DNA of 64,000 bases, taken from contig JAVIAB010000139.1 of the NCBI GenBank assembly GCA_032433765.1, positions 39,949,608-40,013,607 on the forward strand, written 5' to 3'. Every line of letters starts with the position of its first letter. The first letter of the stretch is position 1. The notes under the pieces are model-generated. The model had not been told where the DNA came from and made no database searches. It was given only the letters and a program-made list of their open reading frames with translations. Source of the DNA: Megaustenia siamemsis (Eukaryota; Mollusca; Gastropoda; Stylommatophora; Ariophantidae). The translations under genes were made by a program, and so were the position numbers. Shown here in pieces: positions 22,574 through 34,810 of this stretch.

Positions 22574-23332
22574 AAGCGTTTCAGCCTTTTAGTTTCTTGG
22601 GGAGGGGGGCACCTGAGTCTTGACTCCCAGGTGTCATTTAACCTGAAAGTTCACAATATGTTGAGCATATAATAGAAGAGACTCTGGGCTAAACAAAATG
22701 TCTGATCAAATCAACTGCCCATACCCAGTGACAAATTTTAGCTGTCTTTACATGTGCACAATGAGCATGTCAAAATGTCTTGGTCAGTTTGTTGTACCTG
22801 CTTACAAGGTGTGTTGAAATTAAATCCTGAGTTTCTTAAAAATTGCTACATATTTCTTATAGGCTTTATCTTAGTTAAACTGTACAGGAATATGAAGAAA
22901 GTGTGATAATTTTGTTTTATGCTACCATAGAACATATATGTTCCTACCATCACCTCCATGTGATACTCTAGTATAAGAACAGTCACCACCACTGCATTGA
23001 TGCAAAAATAAAAAGGTGTGCTGGAATATCAAGCATGAAAATAAATAACCATTGCTCATCATCATTTTCAAATACAGTATATGCAAAAATCAGATAACAC
23101 ATTTCATGCATAATATATATATACAGCTTAAGGAGACCACAATAGCTTAGTGGTTATTTAACTGGACTACTAAGGAAAAGAGGTCAGGTTCAGTCTTGAT
23201 CAACGCTTCAACTGATTTTACAGTTAATGTCCTTTATGCATCTAAGATTCTCACCATACAGATAGTAATAATACAACACTGCGTAACATGTTGTTCTGTC
23301 TACTGAAACATTAATATTAAGAATTGTCACTA

Positions 23333-23673
23333 GGTGAGACAGGGAGGTCTAGAGGTAAGTCACCACCCCTTCAACAAGAAAGTCCTGGGTTCAGATCTTG
23401 TCACAAGTGGTGGCAATTTTTCATTTTCAATCAGTGGTTACTTCATTGCTTTATCCTCTCCCAGTCTCTTGAGTAAAGAAGATTCAATGTCTAGCTCTGT
23501 TGGATAGCTGCACACACAAAAAAGAGGTCATGTGCACACTTTGCACATGTTAAAACTCTTGGGGGTTAAAAATCTAAAGAAGTTGACCAAAACAGCCAAT
23601 GTTCAAGCAAAAAAATTGTTCAACAATTAAAAATATCTACCCATGTTAAAGACAGATTGAGCAGGTTGAAAGG
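23333..23673 (+). mobile_element. SINE-E (unit 2)
   Basis: Copy of 12990-13330. The decayed SINE-D head also recurs at about 23127-23223. Confidence 0.7.
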
Positions 23674-23883
23674 CTCAAATATTGTGGCGTGTCATAACCA
23701 TATATACATATCAACTTAACATGTGAAAACTGAAGTCATTTTTTGATGGTTTGCTTTGTCAAAAGTCTTAGAGTAGTCTATAAATAACAAAACACTAAGT
23801 ACAAATTTGTATTAAGTACAAATATGCTTTTACTGGAGACATGCGTCAAGTCTAAAAGAATATAAACACAAGAGACAAGAAAT

Positions 23884-24034
23884 GTATATAGTGTACTATG
23901 TTAATCAGAAGAATTGTATATAGTGTACTATGTTAATCAGAAGAATGGTATATAGTGCACTATGTTAATCAGAAGAATGGTATATAGTGTACTATGTTAA
24001 TCAGAAGAATGGTATATAGTGTACTATGTTAATG
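23884..24034 (+). repeat. 32-bp minisatellite (unit 2)
   Basis: Same number and order of units as at 13541-13691, including the unit with TGCA in the palindrome. An array that had been separate for long would be expected to differ in copy number. Confidence 0.9.
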
Positions 24035-24415
24035 CCAATACAAAATCACATTTTTTTTTAAGGGCCAAAGGGTGTCAGCTCACAGGCTTGTGGATCCATA
24101 ACAACAGCATTTTTTTTTAAATTGTCCTCACCACATATATTAAAAATGCCCAACATCTACCCCACCATCATCCCTTTAATGCAAATGACCTGCTATACAC
24201 ATTTTAAATGCACAACAAAAATACTTTGATTTGTATTACTTCATTAATTACTAGCTTTTATGATCCCAGTTTACTTTGTTTTATTAAAAATGCAATAACA
24301 ATGGCTAAAACTAATCTGTTTTAATCAAACTAGTTGTGAGCCACAAGCCATTGCTACAAGTTATTAAAAATATTTATTTTTAAAATGAAATGTCTATTTC
24401 TTCTGTTACTTTCAG

Positions 24416-24555
24416 ACCTCAAAGCCAAGGGTATAGTTGCTAATGGAGACTTTGTTGGATGCATTCGCAATCTGAGACTGAACAATGTTTTGCAGTACAT
24501 TGCCACTGGAACTCCATCTGGGGATGTGAAGCTGGGAGCTTGTCCAGCCACATAG
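24416..24555 (+). CDS. Laminin alpha-like gene, terminal exon v (copy 2)
   Basis: Identical to 14073-14212, with the same acceptor, the same reading frame from the exon at 19719-19841 and the same TAG stop. Polyadenylation signals are repeated downstream. It could serve as an alternative 3' end, be skipped because copy 1 already ends the transcript, or not exist if the duplication is an assembly error. Confidence 0.7.
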
Positions 24556-27500
24556 ACTGACCTTTGCCACAAAAATGCATCCTTGAACTCTTTCTATATG
24601 CACTGATTTTATTTTTTTTATTTTCAGGACAAATCAATAAGTGAAATCAACAGTACATAGAAATAATTGAGCCCTTTCGGACATTAATATACAGAATAAT
24701 AAAGTTGGATTTTTTTTTTAATGCAAAAAAACAATCAAATAAAAAAATCTAGAAAAAAGTTATGAATTAAAAATAATTGCTATTTATAATGAAAGAGGCA
24801 TATTTTAACATAAAAAGAGAAGACAACACTCTGCTAATAACTATAGGCCTACTAGAAAGATTTTTAAAATAACATAGATGAGATGAAAATATTCATAAAT
24901 AAAACAACAACCTGTCACAATGTGCCATTAATGCAAGAAATAAGACTATTGTAAATCACTTGTTGCCAACCATCTATGCAGTGACAGACAGCACTGCCCT
25001 ATTAAATATATTTCTTTACCACTGGACTTTATTACAGTTAATGTTCTGTTCGTGAAGCTGTTTGAAATCAGATGTTAAACATTTTATTATCAACGCTTTG
25101 GCCTTCTAGTCTATAGAATACTGTATCTTTAGACCAATTTCTTTTTTTTTTGTAGCCTATAATTTTACTTATTGGAATTGAGTTCAAGGATGTATGATAC
25201 ATGATTTATTATACTCTTTTATCAAATGTTTTTAGTTAGGTGTTCTTTGAATGAAGCATAATAATAATTGTATTATTTTTCTATACTACACATCATTTTC
25301 AGTTTTTTTTTAAATGTGTATAGATGTTTTAAAAATAGATCTGTAATAAACATGACTCAAAGAACTTTGAAAGATACAGTGCAAAAAATCTAGTGGTTTG
25401 TCAACTTTTTATTTTTGTTGAGTGCACTTAGATTGTTTTTCTAGTCAATACTGACAGTTGGTATTTAGTTTTCACATCACTGCTCATTTTATTTTAATAA
25501 TCTTTATCTGTTAAAAAAAATATTTCAACAGACCAGCATATTTAACTATAAAAATTGTTCTCAATTACATCTACAGCAAACATCTTTCCACTTTTATTGT
25601 GCAGTTAGACAAACATTTTCCAACACATCTGATGTAAATCACTATATGACATTATGTTTCAATAAAGACAATTTATTCTTTAAACAGATATTATTAAACT
25701 GAAAATAATATATTTTGTTATTTTCTTAAATTGCTGCAGCATATTATTTATGCACTTTTTTTTCACTCTCAAAGTCCTTCAGGCTCCTTTTTTGGAACAA
25801 GGATAAGATCTTTCCAACCACCCCAATCTTGGACATTTTCTCTACATCCTTCCAGTCAGTGCCAATGTAATCAGTGGGCATATCAGTCCTACAATGTTCT
25901 TTGACCACATGACTTTCTGAACTCTGTGTCTGTTTTCAGAATCCCTCCTTTTAGCTTTGTCTACATGGCTTCATGAACTCTTTGTCTATTTTCAGAGTTC
26001 CGGGGCTCCCTTTGCAAGATTGGGTTAACTAATTTTCTTGTCTGCATTTTTTTAATCTATTGATTTTTTTTAACAGATTGTTAGCCTGTTACTCCAACCT
26101 TCTTAGTCACCTCATACAACATGCATGGAAGGAGGCAGTAGCTCTATTCATTTTCTGCTGACCACAGTTAGGGTAACCATACTCAACATGAATAATGCAA
26201 ATTATTATAAACTATAAATTTACAAAATATTTGAGCTTTGTTTGCAAAATCTTTAATAAGTAACATTGATTAGTGTATCTATCTATTTTCATTGTGCTTT
26301 ACATTTGTCCATGAATTTGTCAACATAGATCAACATATAACAATATTTGCAATTAACAAGATCACACACCAGTCAGCAGTTTATTTTTTTTTTAATTAAT
26401 TTAAAATCACATAAAAATTTATTCTGTGACTAAAACTACAATTTTTCTTTCAAAGATAGGACAATATAGGTGAAAATAAGTTACACTATTCAATATGTCA
26501 TACTTTACATGAGTTACAGTAACCCATATTGGTGGGGGTTTTTTTAATATATATTTTTTGTTATTTTGATATACAGTAGTGTCAATACCACTATACTCTG
26601 CATACTGACATCATGATATGGTAAATGTGGGTTTTATCTCAGCCTTGTATTCTCCATTCTACCCAGCTGAAAAAGAGTACTTGTCCCACTGAGCTGGGTA
26701 AGGTAGTAACAGTGAGGGAGAGCATGTACACCTTTCTCTCCTAAACCCAGCCTTCAAATGCTGTCGTCTAGTACAGTGAAATTTACTACTTTACTACTTC
26801 CTTATAGTATATGCTTTAGGACACTCTTTACTTCCTTTGTTACAAGATTATAATTGTAGATACTTTTTAATTGAAAAGTACAAAATGTCCACAGCACTCT
26901 TAATTTCCATACAATATTCATATTTAGATACACACTATATAAATATATACAACTAGAAATACATGTAACTTACAGGCATATGTTTCTTCAAATACATTTG
27001 TATATTTTTTATTCTATATTAAGGACAAGCCAAATTCTTTAAATTTAAATTTAAAAAATTAAAAATAAGTGAAACATAGGATTATTACCTATATTTCAAC
27101 ATGGAAATGTAAAAATAGTTAAAATTTGTAAACTTAATTCTTTCCCTTCTTCCATATTATTTTGCTGGTTTGAGTTGAATTATGTGAAAACCAATGTCAC
27201 CAATGTAAAAATTATGTTGTTTTTTTTAAAAAGTATATCATATAACACATCAAATTAGAGATGGAATATTCCACAGAATGGAAATAATATTTGTTTGACA
27301 TAAAATCATTTTGGTAAATATTTAAAATTTGAAGAAAGAGGAAAATGATGGTTGAGACTTTGACAGACACCTTGATCACAAAACAACGAAATAATAATGT
27401 AAACATTCTATTTCTTACAGAAATTAAGTTTACTTACATTTCACAGATGATGTAGTCTTTGAAATAATCCATGAGGAAGTTGGGGGTTCACCAGTTTTCC

Positions 27501-30016
27501 ATTGGAAGTCATTACAGGATATAAACATACTAAAACATGCACAAACTGTGGCAAAAAGCTAAGTCTATTCCCCCAATATATGGTTACTTATAGGTTTCAG
27601 AAGTGGATATATAGAAAGGGAAACCACTCTACTATACAATTAGGTATGGTAAAACTTTGAGAAAGATACAGAATTATTATTTAGTCATTTTGCAGTGGAC
27701 AGAGAGAGCATATCTTGGAATAATGAGGACACGGAAGTGCATAATATTGAAGGTACTGGGAAGGGAAAGAGTTAAGTCTTCTTTGTTACTCTGCATGGAA
27801 AACCAAGTTGTGTTTATCCATATAACATATGAGGCATTGCCACAAGAGCAGGTGTGATTTGCTCTGCTTTTGAAAATAAAATTTAATTATTTGATATATC
27901 TTACTTGTTAGTAGTTCATCCAGATGATCACTGATATTTTAATCATCGTCATATGTTATCTAAAAACTTTTATTTAATTTTAATTGCTTTCCTGTGTAAC
28001 CTATTTTTGCTTTTTTATGTTATTGTTGAGTGATTTCTCTTTTTTTTTTTTTTTGTTTTTTTTTTTTTTTGAGTTTGTTTCCATTTTAACAAGGATCATG
28101 AATGAAGACTCCATAGTTTTATTTTAAAATTGTGTTTTAGTTTGTGAATTTTAGCTCTTGTCTTCTTAGATTTGTTTATTTAACTTATCAACTGTTAATA
28201 CATACAGTTGTTCTTCATTTGTTCATTACTCTTATTCATTACATTATTGTTCATTCTACTGCTGTTAAAGTTACAAGCTGTAATAATATTATTTTCCTTT
28301 CCCAATTTGCAAAGTGCATTTCTTTTAAATGAGAGACTAATGGAAAGTTCCCACACTATGTTAGGAATTTACAGGCTTACCTAAATTTGACTGTCATCAC
28401 CTTTAAAATAGTCCGCTTTGGAATATACACTGCATCTCTTCAATGCCTTAAAAGCACCTTGTAAATCTTTTACCTCAAAACTGTCCGAAGCCACTTACGA
28501 AGAGACACTGAGATTGCTGGCTGAGTACATTCTCAGGGGGACTATTTAGAATTTGATAGCTGCCAAATTTAAATAAGGTAAGCTTGTAATTTTTTGCTAG
28601 GTATAATTTGAGAACTTTCTGATAGCTCTCACATAATTTAATTATTTTAATTATATTTTGTATTAGAATAGTATTTATTTTGATATTAGTATTAGTCAAA
28701 GTCTGGTTTTGTTGCAATGTCCCATATAGCTAGTCTTGGTAATGCAGAAATGAATAAGTAAATTCAATTTTTAAAAGTAAACTTAATCTAAACTGCCAAT
28801 GTAAGTTACAGTATAGTTTCTGTCTAGATAGGTCTTATCTTCACATTAATTGTTATTATATTTATGTACTCTCAGTTGTTTACTGTTTACAAATTGTATA
28901 GAAAACACCAAATTTGTTGTCAGATTGCCAAATAGTATTACTCACATCTGAACGCTTGCTCTTAAAAAGATCAACTACTGTTTTATGCAGTTATGATGTC
29001 AAATAGGTCCTGCAAAGTTTGACCAAAATGTTTGTCTAGCCCGCTGCTGCCTGAAAAATTACACAGGGACTATATATTTTAAATTACGATCTGCTTAATT
29101 CAAGACCATTTAATCTCTCATATTAACATTTTTCATCTAGATTTTTTTATGCAAAGTTTAATAATTTCTGTAAGTGAAAGTGAAAGTCATAATTTTTTAC
29201 CGCTTCAATTTTCTTCAACCTGTGTCGAGAAGATCTATGTTTTTGTGCTCAGGGCACCGGTATTCATAAGTGATATTAATAATATCTTATGATCCACTTA
29301 ATTCACTGTATTTAATCTCTCATATTAACATTTTGAATCTATGTTTGATTTTACAATACAATTTAATCATTTTGGTGAGTAAAAGTGAAAATTTTTATTA
29401 CTGCTTCAATTTTGTTAAATTTGCATTTGAAGTTAAACATATTTTTGTGCTCATGGCGTCAGTTAAAGTGAAAGTCATAAACATTATGCGGTAATTGTTA
29501 TTTTAGCAAATTTGTAAGATGAACTGAAACAACGGACATTGCAATGTCAGCAGCGTTATATAAACAATAGTTGTTTTTAATAGCAGCAAGGCAGGGGAAA
29601 ATTTCTGAATGTAGGTTTGAAACACCAGAACATTTGTCAGAGGAAGGGCCTCATTTGCGTCATATTAAGGGTCTAATTTGCATCAACAAGACTTAGGTCA
29701 TTTCAGCTAAAAAGTGTGCCCCGAAAAAGCATGTGCTCCATCCAAAACATAATGCAAAATTGTATTAATGTAACTGATAATGTCATGTATATGAAACTAC
29801 AAATAGCATACTGAATGTATTAATTTGTAAAGTACTTGTAATATTATATTACTGATCGCAGAGAGAGAGAGAGAGAGATATTATATTACATTTGGATATT
29901 ACCATTTGGTCATTAATCAACTTAATCTTTGCAAAACATCTTTTTGTACATAAATATGGCAGCAATAAATGAACTTTAGCATCATAAATTGTTTTTTTTT
30001 TCATTTTTGTTGTACT
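24556..30016. other. 3' UTR and intergenic stretch of unit 2
   Basis: Repeat of 14213-19671. AATAAA signals recur near 14355+10343, 15002+10343 and 15318+10343. No new gene compared with unit 1. The - strand ORF of unit 1 near 15431 is altered here by an extra T. Confidence 0.4.
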
Positions 30017-30026
30017 AGTATACAAA

Positions 30027-30285
30027 CTCCTGTGTGTTACCGTGGCCTCATTAAGTGGGAGGCAAAGAATAGTGACACTGTGACCTTCCAGGCATGTCGT
30101 AAGAGGCGACTAAGGAGATTGATCGATGGCTTGACAAGCTGTCATTGTAAAAAGCATTGTTATGGAAACAGAACCATAGATTTTAGAAGCAGTGATATCT
30201 GCAATATGTGCCATTTTGGCACGCAAGGTTTCTGTTTTTGAGATTGTAGTTCTGCCCTATGTGCCGTCTTCGGCTCGAAAGGACA

Positions 30286-30341
<56 letters not shown>
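30027..30341 (+). mobile_element. SINE-A, intact, with expanded GATA tail
   Basis: Complete copy from CTCCTGTGTGTTACCGTGGC to GGCTCGAAAGGACAATAG and about 14 GATA units. It is flanked by AGTATACAAA at 30017-30026 and 30342-30351. The duplication of the 10-kb segment broke within this element at 30046. Confidence 0.9.
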
Positions 30342-30342
<1 letters not shown>

Positions 30343-30351
30343 GTATACAAA

Positions 30352-30786
30352 AGGAATGTTGTTCATACAATTTTATTTATTGTAGCATGTTGCAAGTTCT
30401 AATTAAAGTACTGTCCTAGAATGCCAGAAAAATCTGGAGACTATGCATTCATGCCTATGTGCTTAAATACAATAATGTCCACTGAAGATCCTCAGCAGCT
30501 TGTACATTTGAATGAGGATCCAGTCCACATACTACTTGTACAAACATGTAGGCTGATATTGACTATTTCACTACATAGCATTCAGAGCTCTTCTGCACAA
30601 TTATTATGGCACTTTGAAAATTCACATCATTGTCAAATATTAACCATAGATTACGAGGCTATCATAAAAATTACAACCTCAAAATACAAATTATTTAAAT
30701 TTTACAGTTTTCCATAGGCAAACATTCCTAATTACTACTTCTAGTAACCCTTGAGAGTTGGATTTGTTTCCTTTGATGTTGGATCA
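30352..30786. other. Intergenic, no gene seen
   Basis: A 98-codon open frame at 30421-30717 has no recognisable motif and no splice context that I can support. Otherwise nothing. Confidence 0.4.
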
Positions 30787-30796
30787 GACATAAACA

Positions 30797-32284
30797 TCAT
30801 CATCATGTACCAAACCAGTTGGCGTAGGCGATCATGTCCTTCCACAATCTTCTCTCTACAGTGCATCGCATCAGTTCTGTTGTTGACTGCTTTCCATGCC
30901 ATGACACCAAGCTATCCAGTATTTTCTGCCTTTGTTGTCCGCGATCTCTCTTTCCTTTTATTTTGCCAGTTGTAACTAAGTATTCCAACTTTCCTCTTCT
31001 CATGATGTGCCCGAAAAATGTTGATTGTTTCTTTCTGATGTTTTTAGGAGCTGCCTTTTTGTGTTGGCCTCTTTGAGAACTTCCTCATTGGTCTTTTTAG
31101 CTGTCCAGGGAACTTTCAACACTCTTCTGAGAAATCCCATCTCTGTGGCCTCTCATCGTCTTTTCATTTGTTTGTCTACTGTCCATGATTCGCTTCCATA
31201 GGTCAGAATTGGTTCTATATAGCACCGATGAACTCTCTTTCTCATTTTTATTGACATAGATTTGTTGCATAAGATATTTTTCATTTCCTGAAATGCTATT
31301 TTGGCCTGAGCCATTCTGCTTTTTATTTCCGTGGTGCATCTCCCATCTTATATTATTATTGTGCCCAAGTATTTGAAATGTTGCACTTGTTTCAAATTTG
31401 TCCTGTTTATTTTTATGCTGCATGATGGTGATGATTGTTTCTTCGATATGACCATTACTTCTGTTTTCTTACTATCCAGACTGAGACCTTTCTTGATGCT
31501 TTCTTTTACTACTATATCTATCATTTCTTGTAGTTCATTCTCTGTCTCAGCTATTAAGACTGTGTCATCCGCATATTGCAAATTATTTATGTTGTGACCG
31601 TTGACTTCAATTATTTTTTTGTCTACTATTGATCTCATATGTTCGCTGTAAAGTGAAAACAAATCCGGCGACAGAACAAAGCCTTGTCTGACTCCTTGTT
31701 TTATAAGTTGAAATTGTCCTGTTTGGTTGTTAATTCAGATTGCTGCTGTTTGTTGCCAGTGCATGTTTTTTATGATTCGCAGATCCTTGCCATCAATGTT
31801 TAATTTCTCCAGCATATTGATTATTTCCACATGCTTTACTTTGTCAAATGCTTTTGTGTAGTCTATAAAGCACATATATAGATCTTTCTTTACCTCTACA
31901 GATCTTTCTATCAATGTTCTTAAGATGTCTATTGCATTATTGGTGCCCTTTCCTTCCACAAATCCACATTGTTCCTCACTTATTTCTGGTTTTATTTTGT
32001 TTCTTACACATCTCATGATGATTCTTAGTAATATTTTCGTCATATGGCTCATGAGACTAATAGTGCGATGGTCTTCACAATCAGTGGTGCCTGACTTCTT
32101 CAGTATGGCTACAAAGATAGATTTTAGTAGATCTTCGGGTATGTGTCCATTGTTATAACTCCCAGCTCTCCTAATGCATTTATCTCCTCGATTGTTATAT
32201 TGTCAGGACCTGGAGCTTTGCCTCTTTTCATGTGTTGAATTGTGTCCTCCACTTCAGTCTGCATAATTGGTGGTCCTGTGTCTT
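30797..32284 (-). mobile_element. LINE-ATG, 5'-truncated copy with target-site duplication
   Basis: On the - strand it starts within the reverse transcriptase (KAPGPDNITIEEI region). It has EEQCGFVEGKGTNNAIDILR, FIDYTKAFDKVKH, the VRQG..LSPDLFSLYSEH region, an intact YADDTVLIAE catalytic box, and FKYLGTII. A thumb block and REKILDSLVSWHG lead to a tail of ATG repeats. Three or more frameshifts separate these blocks. Flanks GACATAAACA at 30787-30796 and 32285-32294 are identical, proving insertion by target-primed reverse transcription. No endonuclease domain is present because of truncation. Confidence 0.9.
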
Positions 32285-32295
32285 GACATAAACAT

Positions 32296-32734
32296 GCATG
32301 TAGTAAAAAAGTACTACAGTCTCATACAAAAGGGGCTGTTTTTTAAATTTCACTAATTTTCAAGAAATTCATGAATGACACTAAGAGGGAGCTGAACATT
32401 ATGGCTAGACTGATGGCTGCCGTGTCAACAGACAACACAACACCTCCAGTAGTTACAGCACGATGGGGTAGAATTTCATACTATAAATCTAACCTAGGCC
32501 AGGAAATTATTAAACCACCTGATCCACATGTCTCTGCTTGGGTAAACACACACTTTTGTGTAGCAAAACTTCAAATAAAATCTTATTTTCCTAACTCCAA
32601 AAGTAACAATTAAGTGGTAGTAATTTATACTACATTCTTGTAAAAATGTGACTCACAGATGGGTCTTGTAATCTAGAGTTAAACTACTGGTCCTGCCAAA
32701 AAAAGTAATAATGGAAGTATATTCCAATATTAAA
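32296..32734. other. Intron of the small - strand gene's downstream region, nothing seen
   Basis: Holds an 80-codon open frame at 32371-32613 without a motif I recognise. Confidence 0.35.
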
Positions 32735-32930
32735 AGTAATATTGAAAGGCAAAATACAAGGTAAAAGAGGCAGAGGCAGACCAAGACTAACATGGACAAG
32801 TCACATCAAAAGATGGACTAGTCAGCCTATGACAATCTGCACCATCAAAGTAAGAGACAGAGTGAAATGGCGCTCCATGGTAGCCAACCTTCGATGCGGA
32901 GACGGTATTCAATGATGATGATGACTGGTC
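32735..32930 (+). mobile_element. LINE-3 3' end
   Basis: The blocks AGAGGCAGAGGCAGACCAAG, AGTGAAATGGCGCTCCATGG, TAGCCAACCTTCGATGCGGA and the tail CAATGATGATGATGA match the end of LINE-3 at 55265-55455. It is a short 5'-truncated fragment. Confidence 0.75.
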
Positions 32931-33107
32931 CTGCTTAGTTTTTGACCAAATTTATACAGCAAAAACTTAATGATGGATACAATTCTATTATTTAAACTCT
33001 TTTATCACAATCCAATGAAGCTGGAGGTTCCTTTACAAGGTATTGCTCTTTAGAGAAGTGGTTCACCATGGACACTGAGTGGGCATGGATACGGTCATGT
33101 TTGTGTT

Positions 33108-33200
33108 GTGGCTTGTAGCAAAGCTGTAATATCAGCACCTTTTGGCCTAATCTATCTATCTATCTATTGACCTTTCAAGCCGTAGCTGGCCCATAGGGCC
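33108..33200 (-). mobile_element. SINE-B fragment joined to a LINE-GATA tail
   Basis: GTGTTGTGGCTTGTAGCAAA and CTGTAATATCAGCACCTTTTGG are SINE-B in reverse. These run straight into ATCTATCTATCTATTGACCT and AGCCGTAGCTGGCCCATAGG, the LINE-GATA tail in reverse. Two insertions share one junction. Confidence 0.65.
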
Positions 33201-33202
33201 CA

Positions 33203-33430
33203 ATATTATTATGGAGGGAAATTTCTGAGAGACAATAGATCAGCGAATCATTTCAGATGAAGAGGTATATTTACAGCACTTGGAAAAAAATCACAAATAA
33301 ACAACAACAGAACAAAAACAAATAAGAATAGATGGTCTGAATTAGGATTGAACCCATACTCCTGGGTACAGCATCTTGCCACGAGAAACCAAATGCTAGA
33401 GCACATGGCCAACTCAGCCAAATCTGAATA
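33203..33430 (-). mobile_element. SINE-G copy
   Basis: Matches 59742-59925 in order: TATTATGGAGGGAAATTTC, then TTTACAGCACTTGGAAAAA, AGGATTGAACCCATACTC and CCACGAGAAACCAAATGCTA. On the - strand the right end reads as a tRNA-like head with a B-box-like GGGTTCAATCC. Two copies only. Confidence 0.65.
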
Positions 33431-33574
33431 TCTAAAATGTAAATAAAAATGTAATAAAACAGCTATCTATAGATGACAGAGTTCATTAAAAGTCCATTAA
33501 AAGATAAAGTCCATTTATTTGTATTTTTATTAAAAAGGGAATTGCTCACAAAGTATTTGTGTCTTTGAATCAAA

Positions 33575-33985
33575 CAGTGAATTCTGCTCTCTACATCAAG
33601 GTTTTTGAGACATCCAAAGCAGGTTGTAGAAGAAAGAAGCAAGCAGACAAATGGCTGAACAAAACATAGCTTCTCCACCACAACAATGCACCAGCCAATG
33701 CTGCCTTCAAACTCAATAATTTTTAGTCAGTAACAACTTGACTGAGGTGCCTCATTCTTCCTAATCACCAGATGTTGTACCATGTGACTTTTCTTGCTTC
33801 CAAAACAAAAAATGAATCTAAAGGGAGACAAATTTCAGATGGTGGAAGAAATTCAAGCAGTAACGTCATTCTCACCAGGCTGGAAGAAAATGACTTCCTG
33901 GGACGCTTTAAAAAATTGCACCACCATCTGGATCACTGTCAACAAGATTACTATGGGAGTGACAGCAGCCACTAATGTGTAAGGT
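33575..33985 (+). pseudogene. Mariner-like transposase fragment, dead
   Basis: Frames joined by eye give ALYIKVFETSKAGCRRKKQA, LLHHNNAPANAAFKLNNF, SPDVVPCDFF and KMNLKGDKFQMVEEIQAV. They follow the order of mariner (DD34D) transposases: HDNAPxH, then SPDLxPCDFFLFPKLK. The second catalytic Asp is Asn here (HHNNAPAN) and the frame is broken at least three times. The N-terminal half and terminal inverted repeats were not found. It is an old, inactive copy. Confidence 0.75.
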
Positions 33986-33989
33986 ACAC

Positions 33990-34573
33990 AATTCTTTTTT
34001 TTTTTTCAGCTCCAGTAATTGTTTGATAACCATCATTTTCTTTAGACAAACCAAATAGATAGATCAGTTGACAACAATATATAATACTAGTAAAATTAGC
34101 AGTTTCTGAAATGATTATATTTTTCTGTAAACAAACCAAGTAGATAAATCAGTAGACAACATTATATAATACTAACAAAATCAGCTTTTTCTGAAATAAT
34201 GAAGAACTGTGTTCCTATTTGTATTGTTAAATATGCCTATTATTATCATCCAAAAAGTAATTTCACATTTAATCTATCTCTGAAATATATAATTGATTCT
34301 GAAATAAACTGAATGTGATAGTTCATCATTTTTTTAATAAAAACATAAAACACATTTCTATTATTTTGCTAAAAATGTATATTTTATAAAGTATTCTAAA
34401 AAAAGAAATGAGGTGTGTAACACAAGGAAGAAAAAAAAATGTTCAGCATGCAAAGTAATATGCCTGTACAATTAATTCTGTTGCTAACCTTATCAGCAAT
34501 AGACACACAATTCTAGTTGATCCAAATGAATAAGATACATTTTATATTTTATACATCACTACATTGTTTAGAT
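33990..34573. other. Region downstream of the small - strand gene
   Basis: Would hold the 3' UTR of the gene ending at 34574. Two imperfect copies of a 100-bp block occur: ATAGATCAGTTGACAACA near 34058 and ATAAATCAGTAGACAACA near 34145. No exon or transposon seen. Confidence 0.4.
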
Positions 34574-34765
34574 TCATTGCATCGGGATTCTCTCAGGAAT
34601 TGTTTCAGTTTTAGGAAAAACCTGAGCTTTATAATGAGAATTTGCATAGATCCCAGACTCGTCTTGCCAAGTGTTCCATCCATTACGTCTGTAGTCAGCT
34701 GTGTCTGTAAATTGCGACTTCATCTTTTTGTATGCAGCTGACTTGTCTTCTAGGCCTTTCGAGTT
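34574..34765 (-). CDS. Small axonemal-like protein gene, terminal exon 4
   Basis: On the - strand the acceptor is TATTTTTTTTTAG. The exon is in phase 0 and 63 codons lead to TGA: NSKGLEDKSAAYKKMKSQFT, DTADYRRNGWNTWQDESGIY, ANSHYKAQVFPKTETIPERI, PMQ. It joins in frame to exon 3 at 39635. The protein is charged and aromatic-rich, with no signal peptide or membrane segment, as is common for microtubule inner proteins of cilia. The QFTDTADYRR..NTWQDESG stretch looks conserved rather than random. A CFAP95-like identity is possible but is only my impression; a search with the 157-residue product would settle it. Confidence 0.7.
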   Translation of the reverse strand, partial: NSKGLEDKSAAYKKMKSQFTDTADYRRNGWNTWQDESGIYANSHYKAQVFPKTETIPERIPMQ

Positions 34766-34810
34766 CTAAAAAAAAATAGAGAGAAATTATATTGCTTTAT
34801 ATGGCTAGCA

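Larger units (their letters stand above)
19702..30046 (+). repeat. Tandem duplication, unit 2 (10,345 bp)
   Basis: Second copy of 9357-19701. The offset is 10,345 bp at both ends and drops to 10,343 bp in the middle through homopolymer differences. The right breakpoint falls inside SINE-A at 30046; the sequence continues normally into the rest of that SINE, so this side is the original arrangement on the right and unit 1 is the original on the left. Confidence 0.95.
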
